From NCBI GenBank assembly GCA_020636045.1, contig JACJYP010000003.1, forward strand, positions 124,001-188,000: a stretch of DNA of 64,000 bases. Reading direction: 5' to 3'. The notes beneath the pieces are model-generated. The model was given only the letters and a program-made list of their open reading frames with translations. It searched no databases and was not told where the DNA came from. The stretch comes from Lewinellaceae bacterium (GTDB lineage Bacteria > Bacteroidota > Bacteroidia > Chitinophagales > Saprospiraceae). Made by a program: the position numbers and the translations under genes. Below are positions 17,813 to 26,864 of the stretch, piece by piece (the first letter of the stretch is position 1; every line of letters begins with the position of its first letter).

Positions 17813-18766
17813 TCATGCCAGTTCGCGCAGCGCGCGCAGGATGTTGCCCTCTATGCGGCCGGCCGGGTCCTCGCTTGTATCCCTGACAAAGGTTTTGCCC
17901 GTCACGATTTCAAACAACTCGATGTAGCGGTCGCTGATCTCCTGTACGAAAGCGTCGGGCATGTCGGGCATTTGCTGGCCCTCCTTGCCCTGAAAACCAT
18001 TGGCCATCAGCCACTCGCGGACGAACTCCTTGCTCAACTGGCGTTGTTTTTCTCCGGCTGCCTGTCTTTCCGCGTAAGCTTCGGCGTAAAAATAGCGGGA
18101 ACTGTCGGGCGTGTGTATCTCGTCCATCAGTACCACTTTTCCGTCCTTTTTTCCGAATTCATACTTGGTATCCACGAGGATCAGGCCCCTGGCAGCGGCC
18201 ATTTCAGTGCCGCGCCTGAACAAAGCGCGCGTGTACGCTTCCATCTGCACGTAATCTTCTTCGCTTGCCAGGCCGCGCGCCAGTATTTCCGCCCTGGAGA
18301 TGTCTTCGTCGTGCCCTTCTTCCGCCTTGGTGCTGGGGGTGATGATGGGTTCGGGAAAAGCGTCGTTTTCCCGCATCCCTTCGGGCATGGCCACGCCGCA
18401 CAAGCTGCGCAGACCGGCGGCGTAACTGCGCGCAGCATGTCCGGCCAGGTAACCGCGGATCACCATTTCGATCCGCAGCGGTTCGCAGCGGTGACCGACG
18501 GCCACGTTCGGGTCGGGCGTGCCGATGAGCCAGTTGGGGCAGATGTCGCGCGTGGCTTCCAGGAAATGGGCGGCCAGTTGATTGAGCACGGCGCCCTTGT
18601 GCGGGATGGCGCGGGGAAGGATGTGGTCGAACGCCGAAATGCGGTCGCTGGCGACCATCACGAGCAGGTCCTGCGGTTGTCCGATCGAATATACGTCGCG
18701 GACCTTGCCGCGGTAAAAAGCCGTTTGGCCGGGCAATTGGAAATGCGTTTCGCGGATGGCTGTCAT
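17813..18766 (-). CDS. purC: Phosphoribosylaminoimidazole-succinocarboxamide synthase
   Basis: SAICAR synthetase of purine synthesis, joining aspartate to CAIR with ATP. Motifs: YRGKVRDVYSIG (ATP lid), SDRISAFDHILPRAIPHKGAVLNQL, EMVIRGYLAGHAARSY, LILVDTKYEFGKKDGKVVLMDE and TPDSSRY. 317 aa from ATG 18766, the long eukaryote-like class seen in Bacteroidota. The N-terminal extension to 18838 is not needed. The stop of the neighbouring large helical protein lies upstream at 18811, so the two may share a transcript. Confidence 0.96.
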   Translation of the reverse strand: MTAIRETHFQLPGQTAFYRGKVRDVYSIGQPQDLLVMVASDRISAFDHILPRAIPHKGAVLNQLAAHFLEATRDICPNWLIGTPDPNVAVGHRCEPLRIEMVIRGYLAGHAARSYAAGLRSLCGVAMPEGMRENDAFPEPIITPSTKAEEGHDEDISRAEILARGLASEEDYVQMEAYTRALFRRGTEMAAARGLILVDTKYEFGKKDGKVVLMDEIHTPDSSRYFYAEAYAERQAAGEKQRQLSKEFVREWLMANGFQGKEGQQMPDMPDAFVQEISDRYIELFEIVTGKTFVRDTSEDPAGRIEGNILRALRELA

Positions 18767-18810
18767 GGGGCAAAGTTGCGACAAGTCGGGCAAAAAAAGT
18801 ATCCGGAGCC

Positions 18811-20259
18811 CTACTTCTCCAACTTTTCCAGCAGCCACTCGCGGGCGATGATCTCGCGGGTGGATTTGATCTCCTCGATCAGTTTCTCGCGCTTGTTGTT
18901 GCGGGGCTGCCAGGTGTATTTCACGATCTTGTCGAGCTTGCGCAAAAAATTGAGGTAGCGGTTCTTTTCTCCCTGGCTCAGTTTGGCGCGCCGCACCTTT
19001 TGATCCAGCGCTTTCATACGGAATTCCAGCAGTTCATTCTGCGTTTCGAAGTATATTTTGACAAGCAAAACATCGGAAAGGATGCTGAAAACGGGATTCT
19101 CGAACAACTTGTAACTTAGCATTTCCTGCGCTTCGTCGTATTGCTTGAGATAAAAATGGTACTCGGCCATGTTCAGGTTGCACACCTCGGCAGGGTAGCG
19201 GGTGCTGCAGATGCGCTCCGGCGGGTGCCGGTCCAGGAAGTTTTTTACCCATTCCACCTCGCCCAGTTTCAGTCCGATGATGGTCAGGTTGCGAAAATCG
19301 GTGAGCGGAAGCATGTCGTCGAAATAGCAATAGCCCATTTCGAGGTGTTTTTTGTACACGGCAAACGTGTTTTGCAGGGACTGGTCGTTGCCGGAGGTGC
19401 TGTACAGTTGCGTCCACAAAAACTGATGGTAAGCGCTGAATTCCTTGCGCTTTTCAAAAGGGACTTCTGCCTCGTACTGTTCGATCAAGTGCTCGAGGGC
19501 GTGAAGGTTTTCCTCTGTAGCACTCCCCCTTAGCATTTGCATAAGCAATTTATAGATATGGTTGACCGGCAGATCGAACGGACCGCCATTTGAAACCTGA
19601 TTTAGCAGCTCCTCTACAGGCACGATAGAAGGAGGCATCTCGATGGGGGCAAACTGCCCCTGATAGGTCAGGGCGCAGGCGAAGTCCAGCTTCATGATGC
19701 TGTAATACCGGTCCAGGTTGGTATGCACGGCGATGAGGTTGACGTCGTCTTCGAAGGAATTGTACAGGCTTCTGAAGGAGAGTTCCTCTTCCTCGATCTT
19801 GAACTGCTTGAAATAGTGTCTGGCGTCACGCCAGGGCGATTTTTCGTGGACTTTTCGCAGGGAGCCGATCACCTGCCAGAAGCGCTCTTCGTAGGCAAAT
19901 TTGCGATAAAATTTTGCCAGTGCCAGGTGTTCTTCCACCTCTCCGCTCTCCCGCTCCAGTTCCGTTTGCGCCAGAAAACGACGTACCAGCGCAAACAGGT
20001 CTGTGGTCATGGAATCGAGCGGACTTTTTGTATTTTCTTTGAAGACCCTGTCGGGGAAAAATATCCCGAAAACGGATTCCTTGGACAATTCCTGGCATTC
20101 TTCGTCGGCGTCATACTGAACGATGAGGTCGTACAGGCGGACAATATCTTCCGCGGCAGAAGTGCTGTTAAAGTACGGCGACAGCAAAAAAAGGCGCAAG
20201 CGTTTTTTTTCCAGGGTGCCTAAATGCCGCAGCACTTCCAATAGTTTTCGATTCAGCAT
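18811..20259 (-). CDS. Large helical protein of unknown function
   Basis: 482 aa, rich in Leu, Glu and Lys and almost entirely helical by pattern; no signal peptide. It begins MLNRKLLEVLRHLGTLEKKR and carries TPR-like helix pairs (LNMAEYHFYLKQYDEAQEML). The C-terminus is strongly charged. I recall no named family. It may be a scaffold, but nothing specific is visible. It ends 44 nt upstream of purC. Confidence is high for coding, low for function. Confidence 0.85.
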   Translation of the reverse strand: MLNRKLLEVLRHLGTLEKKRLRLFLLSPYFNSTSAAEDIVRLYDLIVQYDADEECQELSKESVFGIFFPDRVFKENTKSPLDSMTTDLFALVRRFLAQTELERESGEVEEHLALAKFYRKFAYEERFWQVIGSLRKVHEKSPWRDARHYFKQFKIEEEELSFRSLYNSFEDDVNLIAVHTNLDRYYSIMKLDFACALTYQGQFAPIEMPPSIVPVEELLNQVSNGGPFDLPVNHIYKLLMQMLRGSATEENLHALEHLIEQYEAEVPFEKRKEFSAYHQFLWTQLYSTSGNDQSLQNTFAVYKKHLEMGYCYFDDMLPLTDFRNLTIIGLKLGEVEWVKNFLDRHPPERICSTRYPAEVCNLNMAEYHFYLKQYDEAQEMLSYKLFENPVFSILSDVLLVKIYFETQNELLEFRMKALDQKVRRAKLSQGEKNRYLNFLRKLDKIVKYTWQPRNNKREKLIEEIKSTREIIAREWLLEKLEK

Positions 20260-20396
20260 AGATTGGCGTGTTGATCGGGTCGATTCACCAGCAGGAAAAG
20301 GCTTCCCGGAAAATCGGCAAAAAGTGTAGATGAAACTGAAGGATTTTTACCCAATTTTTGCACTGCAATTCGAATGAATAATACAAATTCAAAAAA

Positions 20397-21563
20397 ATGA
20401 TGAAAAAGCAAGCGTTCCAAAATCTACTCCTATTACTCCCCTTCTTACTCTGTCCGCTCACATTCTTCGCAATTGATCCCGGTGTCGTTCCGGCCGTCGG
20501 CATACGCGACGGCGGATGCCCGGGCCCGGCCCCAAACAATCTGCAAATACTTGATTTACAACCTACTTCCGTCACACTTGCCTGGGATGCCGTTCCGCTT
20601 ATAGGGCAGGCCTATGTCAATTACCGGGTTGAAGGATACGACTACACTGATAACGTCGCTTTACCGGCGCAGTACACAGTGAATAACTCTTTTTCTTATC
20701 CGGTCAAACCCGGACATACCGTCGAGTTCTCCGTTGGTTCATCATATTGCCCCGGAGGCGAGGTAGGCATGGTTGTACCCACCGGCCCATTTGTCATTCC
20801 CACTATTATCATTACGCAGGTGATCGAATTAACCAATCCTTGTACGCCAAGCAATGTTCATGCAGCAGGAGGCACCTTCGACTTCTGCGTCAACTTGTCA
20901 GCCAATCAAACCCCACCCTTTACTTCGGGTGTAGTTTGCCTGCTCGAGGTTACGCCTGGGGATTTATTAATGTTCGGCTTGGCAGCCACAGGGAGTCGCA
21001 TATATATAGGGCAAAGACTGATAAACGATCATCCAAATTCTAATTATCAATTCCAACCCATCGGCCAGGACGAGGATAAGGTTCTTTGTTATTCATTTCT
21101 CGGTCAGCAAGCGATTTTCCTCGTAGAAGTCGTGGATGCTACCCCTACCTCGAATAACGAGATAAAAATGCGCCTGACATTTTACCAGCAATGCACCAGT
21201 TTCATGACCTGCAACACCGAATGCGGACCGCTGGAAGCCGATCCACATGGTACGGATGGGCGGTCTGAAACGATAACGAATTCCGGCGCAGATGTGTCCG
21301 TTTCCACCATCGAAACGCCCAGCCCCAACCCGTTTAACGATTACGTTTCATTTCAATATACCCTGGCCCAAACGGGCCCCGTCAACATCACCCTGTATGA
21401 CCCGATGGGCCGCCTCGTGCGATCCGTAGAAACCACCGACGCGCAGGATGCAGGCGAATACAATGTCACCATCGACGGCAATGACCTGCCCGAAGGAATG
21501 TACTACCTGCACGTGCTGACCGGCGAAATTAGAAAAGTATTCCCGCTTGTAAAACGCAGATAA
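20397..21563 (+). CDS. Secreted protein with T9SS type A sorting domain
   Basis: 388 aa. Signal peptide about 1-26 (LLLLLPFLLCPLTFFA). A fibronectin-III-like stretch follows (APNNLQILDLQPTSVTLAWDAV...YRVEGYD), then a Cys-containing middle region. The C-terminal 80 residues form a type IX sorting domain (PNPFNDYVSFQYTL, VNITLYDPMGRLVRSV, LPEGMYYLHVLTG..RKVFPLVKRR). It is therefore likely exported across the outer membrane and cell-surface attached. No catalytic motif is seen. ATG 20397 precedes a second ATG directly. A lipoprotein gene follows on the same strand. Confidence 0.88.
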   Translation: MMKKQAFQNLLLLLPFLLCPLTFFAIDPGVVPAVGIRDGGCPGPAPNNLQILDLQPTSVTLAWDAVPLIGQAYVNYRVEGYDYTDNVALPAQYTVNNSFSYPVKPGHTVEFSVGSSYCPGGEVGMVVPTGPFVIPTIIITQVIELTNPCTPSNVHAAGGTFDFCVNLSANQTPPFTSGVVCLLEVTPGDLLMFGLAATGSRIYIGQRLINDHPNSNYQFQPIGQDEDKVLCYSFLGQQAIFLVEVVDATPTSNNEIKMRLTFYQQCTSFMTCNTECGPLEADPHGTDGRSETITNSGADVSVSTIETPSPNPFNDYVSFQYTLAQTGPVNITLYDPMGRLVRSVETTDAQDAGEYNVTIDGNDLPEGMYYLHVLTGEIRKVFPLVKRR

Positions 21564-21723
21564 GCACAGAAAGGACATCTTCAAAAACACAGTGACGGCC
21601 CTGTTCCTGCACAAGCGGGGATGGGGCTTTTTATTCCCCGGGCAGCAAAAGTCGTGTGGAAGATACATGCCCGCAGCGATTCGACTTTTTCATCCTATTT
21701 CTTTCACCAAACTTAATTTAAAC

Positions 21724-22257
21724 ATGAAAAAGATTATTGCCATTCTGGCGCTACTGCCCGTTGCGGCCGCCGTCTACCTGGCGGGCTGCACAAAAGAACA
21801 ACCCGCTGCACCCACTGCAACCGAACCGTCGGTACCGGAAACGCCGCATGCCGCCGTCGACCGGGAAGAATGCACCTGCCTGGTACCCTACACTGTTTGT
21901 ATCAACCAGACGCAGGGTGAGGGCCACTGCAACCTGCTTTACCCCGTTCAGTTCAAGACCTTTGCTTTTTGGTACAACTGCAACGGGCAGTTTCACAGTA
22001 TCCCCCTGGGCACCTTGTACGGCAACAGCGGCACGATTTGTCAAACTGTCAACCTGCCCGCCAACACAGCGGGTACCATCGTGATCGAAAGCGGGTGCGC
22101 GCCGGACAACTACTGTCCGTTCCGGGTATGTTTGAGCGCATGTCAGCAAGCATCGCCCGGCAAGATATCCGCGCCCTACTGGAGCGCGTGCTACACGATA
22201 GAAGACAACGGGGCAGGGGTTCCTGCTACTTTCCTGCATTGCGACGCCTGTGAATAA
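21724..22257 (+). CDS. Cysteine-rich lipoprotein of unknown function
   Basis: 177 aa with signal peptide and lipobox YLAGC (Cys22), followed by a Pro/Thr-rich spacer and a domain with about ten cysteines (ECTCLVPYTVC, GHCNLLYP, CPFRVCLSACQ, HCDAC). Disulfide-stabilised and periplasmic or surface exposed by inference. No known family is recognised. ATG 21724 is chosen for the signal peptide. It follows the T9SS protein by 160 nt, and the tandem repeat begins 13 nt after its stop. Confidence 0.8.
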   Translation: MKKIIAILALLPVAAAVYLAGCTKEQPAAPTATEPSVPETPHAAVDREECTCLVPYTVCINQTQGEGHCNLLYPVQFKTFAFWYNCNGQFHSIPLGTLYGNSGTICQTVNLPANTAGTIVIESGCAPDNYCPFRVCLSACQQASPGKISAPYWSACYTIEDNGAGVPATFLHCDACE

Positions 22258-22269
22258 GGGATAAACTCT

Positions 22270-22540
22270 GGTCGTGACCGGCCGACAGGGTTCGTTGCTA
22301 GGCCGACAGGGTTTGTTGTCAAGGCAACAAGGTTCGATGTCAGGCCGACAGGGTTTGTTGTCAAGCCGACAAGGTTCGTTGCCAGGCCGACAAGGTTTGT
22401 TGTCAAGGCAACAAGGTTCGTTGTCAGGCCGACAGGGTTTGTTGTCAGGCTGACAAGGTTCGTTGTCAAGCCGACAGGGTTTGTTGTCAGGGCAACAAGG
22501 TTTGTTGACAAGCCGGCAAGGTTTGTTGACACAACATCAC
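22270..22540. repeat. 21-bp tandem repeat with 84-bp higher-order periodicity
   Basis: Eleven contiguous 21-bp units (22289-22519) plus degenerate copies on each side. The consensus begins GGTTYGTTGTCARGSC and ends ACAR. Units alternate GGTTC/GGTTT for the first ten copies. Units 2, 6 and 10 end GGCAACAA while the others end GACAA/GACAG, so the array is built from 84-bp (four-unit) blocks. Each unit contains an inverted pair such as TTGTC...GACAA or TTGTTG...CAACAA and can form a small hairpin. On the minus strand the array is an open frame of heptapeptides (TTNLVGL-like, 22191-22586). Confidence 0.9.
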
Positions 22541-22598
22541 AGACTGAACGATCCCCAAACGATCGCCGGTTCATGACACATATCACAGCGTAAAATGA

Positions 22599-22630
22599 AT
22601 CGCCCTGACCGGATATCCGGCCAGGGCGAT
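22599..22630 (-). terminator. Hairpin downstream of hppA, probable terminator
   Basis: A near-perfect palindrome (16-nt arms 22599-22614 and 22615-22630, one mismatch) lies just after the hppA stop. On the minus strand it is followed by TTCATTTTA, a weak U-tract. It also separates hppA from the tandem repeat. Confidence 0.6.
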
Positions 22631-22655
22631 GTCTTTATTAAGAGCAACTGCGCGT

Positions 22656-25076
22656 TTACTGCTTTTTCTGCTTCGCGGCGTCGTCTTTCTTCTGTCCGTC
22701 GTCGGTGGGTTGCGGGCTTGTCGTTTGCCCGCCCGGAACCACGGAAGTCGAAGTGCCGGAGGGTGTCGTCGGGGCGGCGCTGCCGCGCGTTTGTCCGTCC
22801 GGTACGATCGAATTGGACGGCTGTATAACCTGCGGCTGCACCACATCCGATTTCATGCGGCTGATCTGCATGTCGGAAGGAGACTGGATGACCGGAGGCG
22901 GTGTCGGCATGCCGGTATGCGCGTCGCCATGGCTGCCGAGGATCGGCGCGATAGCGAGACCCACGAGGCAGGAAAGTTTGATCAGGATATTCATGGAAGG
23001 GCCGGAAGTATCCTTGAACGGATCGCCTACGGTGTCGCCTGTTACGGCCGCTTTGTGCGGTTCTGACCCTTTGAAATACGTCTGTCCGTCGATATCTACG
23101 CCTTTTTCAAAAGATTTTTTGGCATTGTCCCAGGCGCCGCCGGCATTCGACTGGAAGATAGCCCACATGACGCCGCTGACCGTTACGCCGGCCATATATC
23201 CGCCGAGGGCTTCAGGGCCCATGACGAAACCGACGATCAGGGGTGTTACCAGTGCGATCAGGCCCGGCGCCAGCATTTCACGCAAGGCGGCGCTGGTGGA
23301 AATTTCCACGCATTTGCCGTATTCGGCCTGGCCGGTGCCTTCGAGCAGACCGGGGATCTCGCGGAACTGACGACGTACCTCGTTCACCATATCCATGGCG
23401 GCCTTGCCCACACTTTGCATGGCAAGAGCAGAAAATACGACGGGGATCATGCCGCCGAGGAACAGCGCTGCCAGCACCTTGGCTTTGAAGATATTGATGC
23501 CTTCGATGCCGGTGAAGTCCACATAGGCGGCGAAGAGACCAAGCGCAGTCAGGGCCGCCGAAGCGATGGCAAAACCTTTGCCGATGGCTGCTGTGGTGTT
23601 GCCCACGGAGTCGAGCACATCGGTGCGTTCGCGCACGTCTTTGGGCAGTTCGCTCATCTCGGCAATACCGCCGGCGTTGTCGGCGATGGGGCCGAAGGCG
23701 TCGATTGCGAGTTGCATGGCCGTAGTGGCCATCATGGCCGAAGCGGCAATGGCAACGCCGTAGAAGCCCGCCAGCGAATAGGCCGCCCAGATGGCGCCCG
23801 AGAACATGACGATCGGCATCCAGGTAGACATCATGCCCGTAGCGAGACCCGCGATCACGTTGGTGGCGTGGCCGGTGGCCGATTGCCGCACGATGCTCAG
23901 CACGGGCTTTTTGCCCAGGCCGGTGTAATATTCAGTGATCGCCGAGATCATGGCGCCTACGAGCAGGCCGACCATTACGGCGTTGAATACATTGGTATTG
24001 CTGACGATCTGCGTGCCCGAACCGAAGAAATTCATCATCATTTTTTCAGGCAGCATCCATTTGATCACGGGATAACTCACGGCAGCCGTCAGGATGATGC
24101 TGGCCCAGTTGCCCGTGTTCAGTGCACCCTGTACGGTTTCGGCGCTCGTTTCGGCGGTGTCTTTCACGCGGATGAACCACATGCCGATGATGGAGAACAG
24201 AATGCCCAGGCCGGCGATCAACACCGGGAGCAGGATGGGCCCGATGCCGCCGAAGGTGTCGTTGATGCCGCCGGAATCGCGGATCACGGAGTTGCCGAGC
24301 ACCATGGCCGCCAGTACGGTGGCCACGTAAGAGCCGAAGAGGTCAGCGCCCATTCCGGCCACATCACCTACGTTGTCGCCTACGTTATCGGCGATCGTCG
24401 CGGGGTTGCGCGGGTCGTCTTCAGGGATGCCGGCCTCTACTTTACCAACGAGGTCGGCGCCTACGTCGGCTGCCTTGGTATAGATACCGCCGCCTACGCG
24501 GGCGAACAGGGCGATGGATTCAGCACCCAGCGAAAAACCGGCGAGCACTTCCAGCACGCGCGACATCGCCTGGTGGCCGCCGCCGCTGGCGTAGCCGCCG
24601 TTCATGAAATAGTTGTAAAAAACAGCGAACAGCGCGCTCAGGCCCAGCACGGCCAGGCCAGCGACGCCGAGGCCCATCACTGAGCCGCCTTTGAACGACA
24701 CCTCAAGGGCTTTTGCCAGGCTCGTGCGCGCAGCCTGCGTGGTGCGCACGTTCGCTTTGGTGGCGATGCGCATGCCGAAAAAGCCTGCCAGCACCGAGAA
24801 CAGGGCGCCGATGACAAATGCCGCAACGATCAGCGGGTGGCTGGTGGTCACCTGCGTGCTCAGCCAGCCCAGCAGGGCGCCGGCGATCACAACATAAATG
24901 GCGAGAATGCGGTATTCGGCCTTCAGAAAGGCCATTGCACCGTCGGCGATATTCTTGGCGATGCCTTTCATTTTGTCCTCGCCTTCATCCTGTTTTATCA
25001 CCCAGTTCTGGAGGAAAAACATGTACACCAGTCCGACTACGCCAAAAAGCGGAAGTAAGTAAACCAGAGAACTCAT
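22656..25076 (-). CDS. hppA: Membrane-bound, K+-dependent-type ion-translocating pyrophosphatase
   Basis: It hydrolyses pyrophosphate and pumps H+ and/or Na+ across the inner membrane. It is a polytopic protein with the family's acidic motifs (IADNVGDNVGDVAGMGADLF, DVGADLVGKVE, DAFGPIADNAGGIAEM, GDTVGDPFKDTSGPSMNIL). In GNTTAAIGKG (492-501) the diagnostic position is Ala496 rather than Lys, which marks the K+-dependent class; that class includes the known Na+ pumps. At 806 aa it is longer than usual because of a Pro/Thr/Gln-rich C-terminal tail of about 85 residues. A promoter-like pair lies at 25202-25230. Confidence 0.95.
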   Translation of the reverse strand: MSSLVYLLPLFGVVGLVYMFFLQNWVIKQDEGEDKMKGIAKNIADGAMAFLKAEYRILAIYVVIAGALLGWLSTQVTTSHPLIVAAFVIGALFSVLAGFFGMRIATKANVRTTQAARTSLAKALEVSFKGGSVMGLGVAGLAVLGLSALFAVFYNYFMNGGYASGGGHQAMSRVLEVLAGFSLGAESIALFARVGGGIYTKAADVGADLVGKVEAGIPEDDPRNPATIADNVGDNVGDVAGMGADLFGSYVATVLAAMVLGNSVIRDSGGINDTFGGIGPILLPVLIAGLGILFSIIGMWFIRVKDTAETSAETVQGALNTGNWASIILTAAVSYPVIKWMLPEKMMMNFFGSGTQIVSNTNVFNAVMVGLLVGAMISAITEYYTGLGKKPVLSIVRQSATGHATNVIAGLATGMMSTWMPIVMFSGAIWAAYSLAGFYGVAIAASAMMATTAMQLAIDAFGPIADNAGGIAEMSELPKDVRERTDVLDSVGNTTAAIGKGFAIASAALTALGLFAAYVDFTGIEGINIFKAKVLAALFLGGMIPVVFSALAMQSVGKAAMDMVNEVRRQFREIPGLLEGTGQAEYGKCVEISTSAALREMLAPGLIALVTPLIVGFVMGPEALGGYMAGVTVSGVMWAIFQSNAGGAWDNAKKSFEKGVDIDGQTYFKGSEPHKAAVTGDTVGDPFKDTSGPSMNILIKLSCLVGLAIAPILGSHGDAHTGMPTPPPVIQSPSDMQISRMKSDVVQPQVIQPSNSIVPDGQTRGSAAPTTPSGTSTSVVPGGQTTSPQPTDDGQKKDDAAKQKKQ

Positions 25077-25201
25077 CCGGTATGTCTTGTTTTAAAGTGA
25101 AAAGTTGGTTATAAGTACCGGGCAGAACCGATTGATCATTCAATACCCGGGTTATGTGTAAAAATCGCGCCTAAACGGGCAGGGTTGCCCGAAAACGGCG
25201 G

Positions 25202-25230
25202 CAAAACTACGGAATTTTATTTTCCGGCAA
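25202..25230 (-). promoter_or_regulatory. Promoter candidate for hppA
   Basis: On the minus strand TTG (25230-25228) and TAGTTTTG (25209-25202) are separated by 18 nt. The hppA start lies 126 nt downstream. The rest of the 345-bp gap between hppA and the oxidoreductase (25077-25421) shows nothing else I can support. Confidence 0.45.
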
Positions 25231-25421
25231 AGGGTAGAAAATGACACGGGGAAAATCGGCACGACGCAAGCGCATTTCCCCTGCATGCCGGTAACAGTGC
25301 CGGAAACATTAATTTTCTGCGTTTCCATCGCGATAGTTTGCCGGCGCGGGAACAGAGCCCCGCGAATATTGTTGTCAGTCTGTCGCAATGACGTCACTTC
25401 GCATCACCAAAAAGAAAGGAT

Positions 25422-26075
25422 ATGAAAATCGCAGTACTCGGAACCGGCATGGTAGGCAAAACCATCGGCTCGGCCCTCATCAAGGCGGGCCACGAAGTCC
25501 GCATGGGCAGCCGTACAAGAGGAAATGAAAAAGCCCTGCAATGGGTGGCCGACAACGGCGCACAGGCTTCGGAAGGCGCCTTCGCCGACGCGGCGGCCTT
25601 TGGCGATCTCGTTTTTGTAGCCACCAAGGGGGACGCTACGCTCGACGCCCTGCGCGCGGCCGGCGCCGCCAACCTGGAAGGCAAGGTGCTGGTGGACATC
25701 AGCAATCCGCTCGACTTCTCGAAAGGCATGCCGCCCTCCCTGTTCGTGTGCAACACCGACTCGCTCGGCGAGCAGATACAGGCGGCGTTCCCCGCCGCCA
25801 AAGTGGTGAAAACGCTCAACATCGTCAACTGTGAGGTGATGGTGGATGCCGGCAGGTCGTCGGCGCAGGCGCGCGGCACCATGTTTGTCAGCGGCAACGA
25901 CCCTGCGGCCAAAAAACTCGTCACCGAACTGTTCCTGAAACCCTGGGGCTGGGACGACGTGATCGACCTCGGCGACATCACCACGGCCCGCGGTACGGAG
26001 ATGATGCTGCCCGTCTGGGTGCGCACCTGGGCCGCCACCGGCAACGGGCATTTTGCATTCAAGGTGGTGCGTTGA
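25422..26075 (+). CDS. NAD(P)-binding oxidoreductase, F420-dependent NADP reductase-like
   Basis: 217 aa with an N-terminal Rossmann fold: MKIAVLGTGMVGKTIG (dinucleotide-binding), GHEVRMGSRT after strand 2, and LVFVATKGDA. LVDISNPLDF and KTLNIVNCEVM belong to the NADP oxidoreductase/F420 group (COG2085). The sugar- or flavin-like substrate is unknown; many Bacteroidota without F420 carry such proteins. AAAGAAAGGA just before ATG 25422 is an unusually good ribosome-binding site for this genome. Confidence 0.88.
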   Translation: MKIAVLGTGMVGKTIGSALIKAGHEVRMGSRTRGNEKALQWVADNGAQASEGAFADAAAFGDLVFVATKGDATLDALRAAGAANLEGKVLVDISNPLDFSKGMPPSLFVCNTDSLGEQIQAAFPAAKVVKTLNIVNCEVMVDAGRSSAQARGTMFVSGNDPAAKKLVTELFLKPWGWDDVIDLGDITTARGTEMMLPVWVRTWAATGNGHFAFKVVR

Positions 26076-26149
26076 GGTATTTTGATCTTATAAAGTTTCG
26101 CCAGGTCTGACGATCTGCACTCTTAGATATTTGGCACCTGTTCCATAAT

Positions 26150-26189
26150 AGTCACCCCCAATTTTCAGGTTATAAAATTGAGGGTGACT
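26150..26189. terminator. Bidirectional terminator hairpin
   Basis: 16-nt arms (26150-26165 and 26174-26189, one mismatch) with an 8-nt loop, ending in AATTTT/AAAATT on the inner side. It lies between the convergent oxidoreductase and DinB genes. Confidence 0.65.
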
Positions 26190-26207
26190 TATGTCTTTTA
26201 AAGCCGG

Positions 26208-26708
26208 CTATGAAAAACTCTGATCGTCGGCACTTGGGCCGTAACTGCCCGGAATGGGCACATCCAGCAGGCGCAGATACACGCCGAGTTGCGCCCGGTG
26301 GTGGATGATCTGGCTGAGCGCCATGCGTATGACATCCATTTTGGGCGATACGCTGTAGATCGTGTCTCCGTTGCGAAGCGTCCAGGGCTTATCCAGCAGC
26401 GGTTCGTTTTCCGCCACCAGTTGTGTTCTGCCGTCGGCCAGGCTTGTTTCAAAATGCGCCATCAGTTCAGCGGTATCGTTGATCTCTGCAGGCCGGTAAG
26501 GGCTTGCTGCAAAATCGAGTTCGTCCGTGGTGAGGGTCATCGTGATCCAGGTCGGCAGTTCGGCGATGTGTGTGGCCAGGCTCCGGATGTTCATGCTTTT
26601 GGGATGCGGGCGCCAGTCGTACTTGTCGTCGGGTACGCGGGAGAGCATTTTTCGGGTGGTGAGGGCTTCCCGTTCCAGTTCCTGGAGAAACAGTTGAATC
26701 AACGTCAT
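26208..26708 (-). CDS. DinB-family protein
   Basis: 166 aa, a predicted four-helix bundle of the DinB/YfiT superfamily. Metal-ligand-type histidines occur at H47 (SLATHIAELP) and H136-H137 (IIHHRAQLGVYLRLL). DWRPHPKSMNIRSLA and the terminal LDVPIPGSYGPSAD are typical. Members include thiol-dependent transferases; the substrate is unknown. ATG 26708 gives the family N-terminus. The WYL regulator lies upstream on the same strand, with a possible link in regulation (inference). Confidence 0.88.
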   Translation of the reverse strand: MTLIQLFLQELEREALTTRKMLSRVPDDKYDWRPHPKSMNIRSLATHIAELPTWITMTLTTDELDFAASPYRPAEINDTAELMAHFETSLADGRTQLVAENEPLLDKPWTLRNGDTIYSVSPKMDVIRMALSQIIHHRAQLGVYLRLLDVPIPGSYGPSADDQSFS

Positions 26709-26864
26709 GTTGCATCTATTTTTTATGAAGAATGATGCAAAGGAAAAGGGCCTCACTGACAACCTTATGTCAGTGGGTTTTGGGGAAATAAAAAAATGTA
26801 GTTAGCAGTAGCAGTGGCAGTTGGCAGTGATGTAACTTGTAAGATACAAAGCACTGCACACCGA

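Noticed and set aside
22270..22540. CRISPR array
   Set aside because: The 21-bp units are contiguous with no unique spacers and no cas genes are nearby.
22191..22586. Minus-strand gene encoding TTNLVGL-like heptads
   Set aside because: It could be real, but its open frame follows from a repeat unit of 21 bp and it overlaps the lipoprotein 3' end. It is kept as a repeat finding rather than a gene.
23415..24683. 422-codon open frame on the plus strand
   Set aside because: Antisense to hppA; His/Gly-rich composition typical of a shadow frame.
26795..26835. GGCAGT-type short repeats (also near 31055-31080)
   Set aside because: Degenerate low-complexity runs between genes; too short and variable to call an element.
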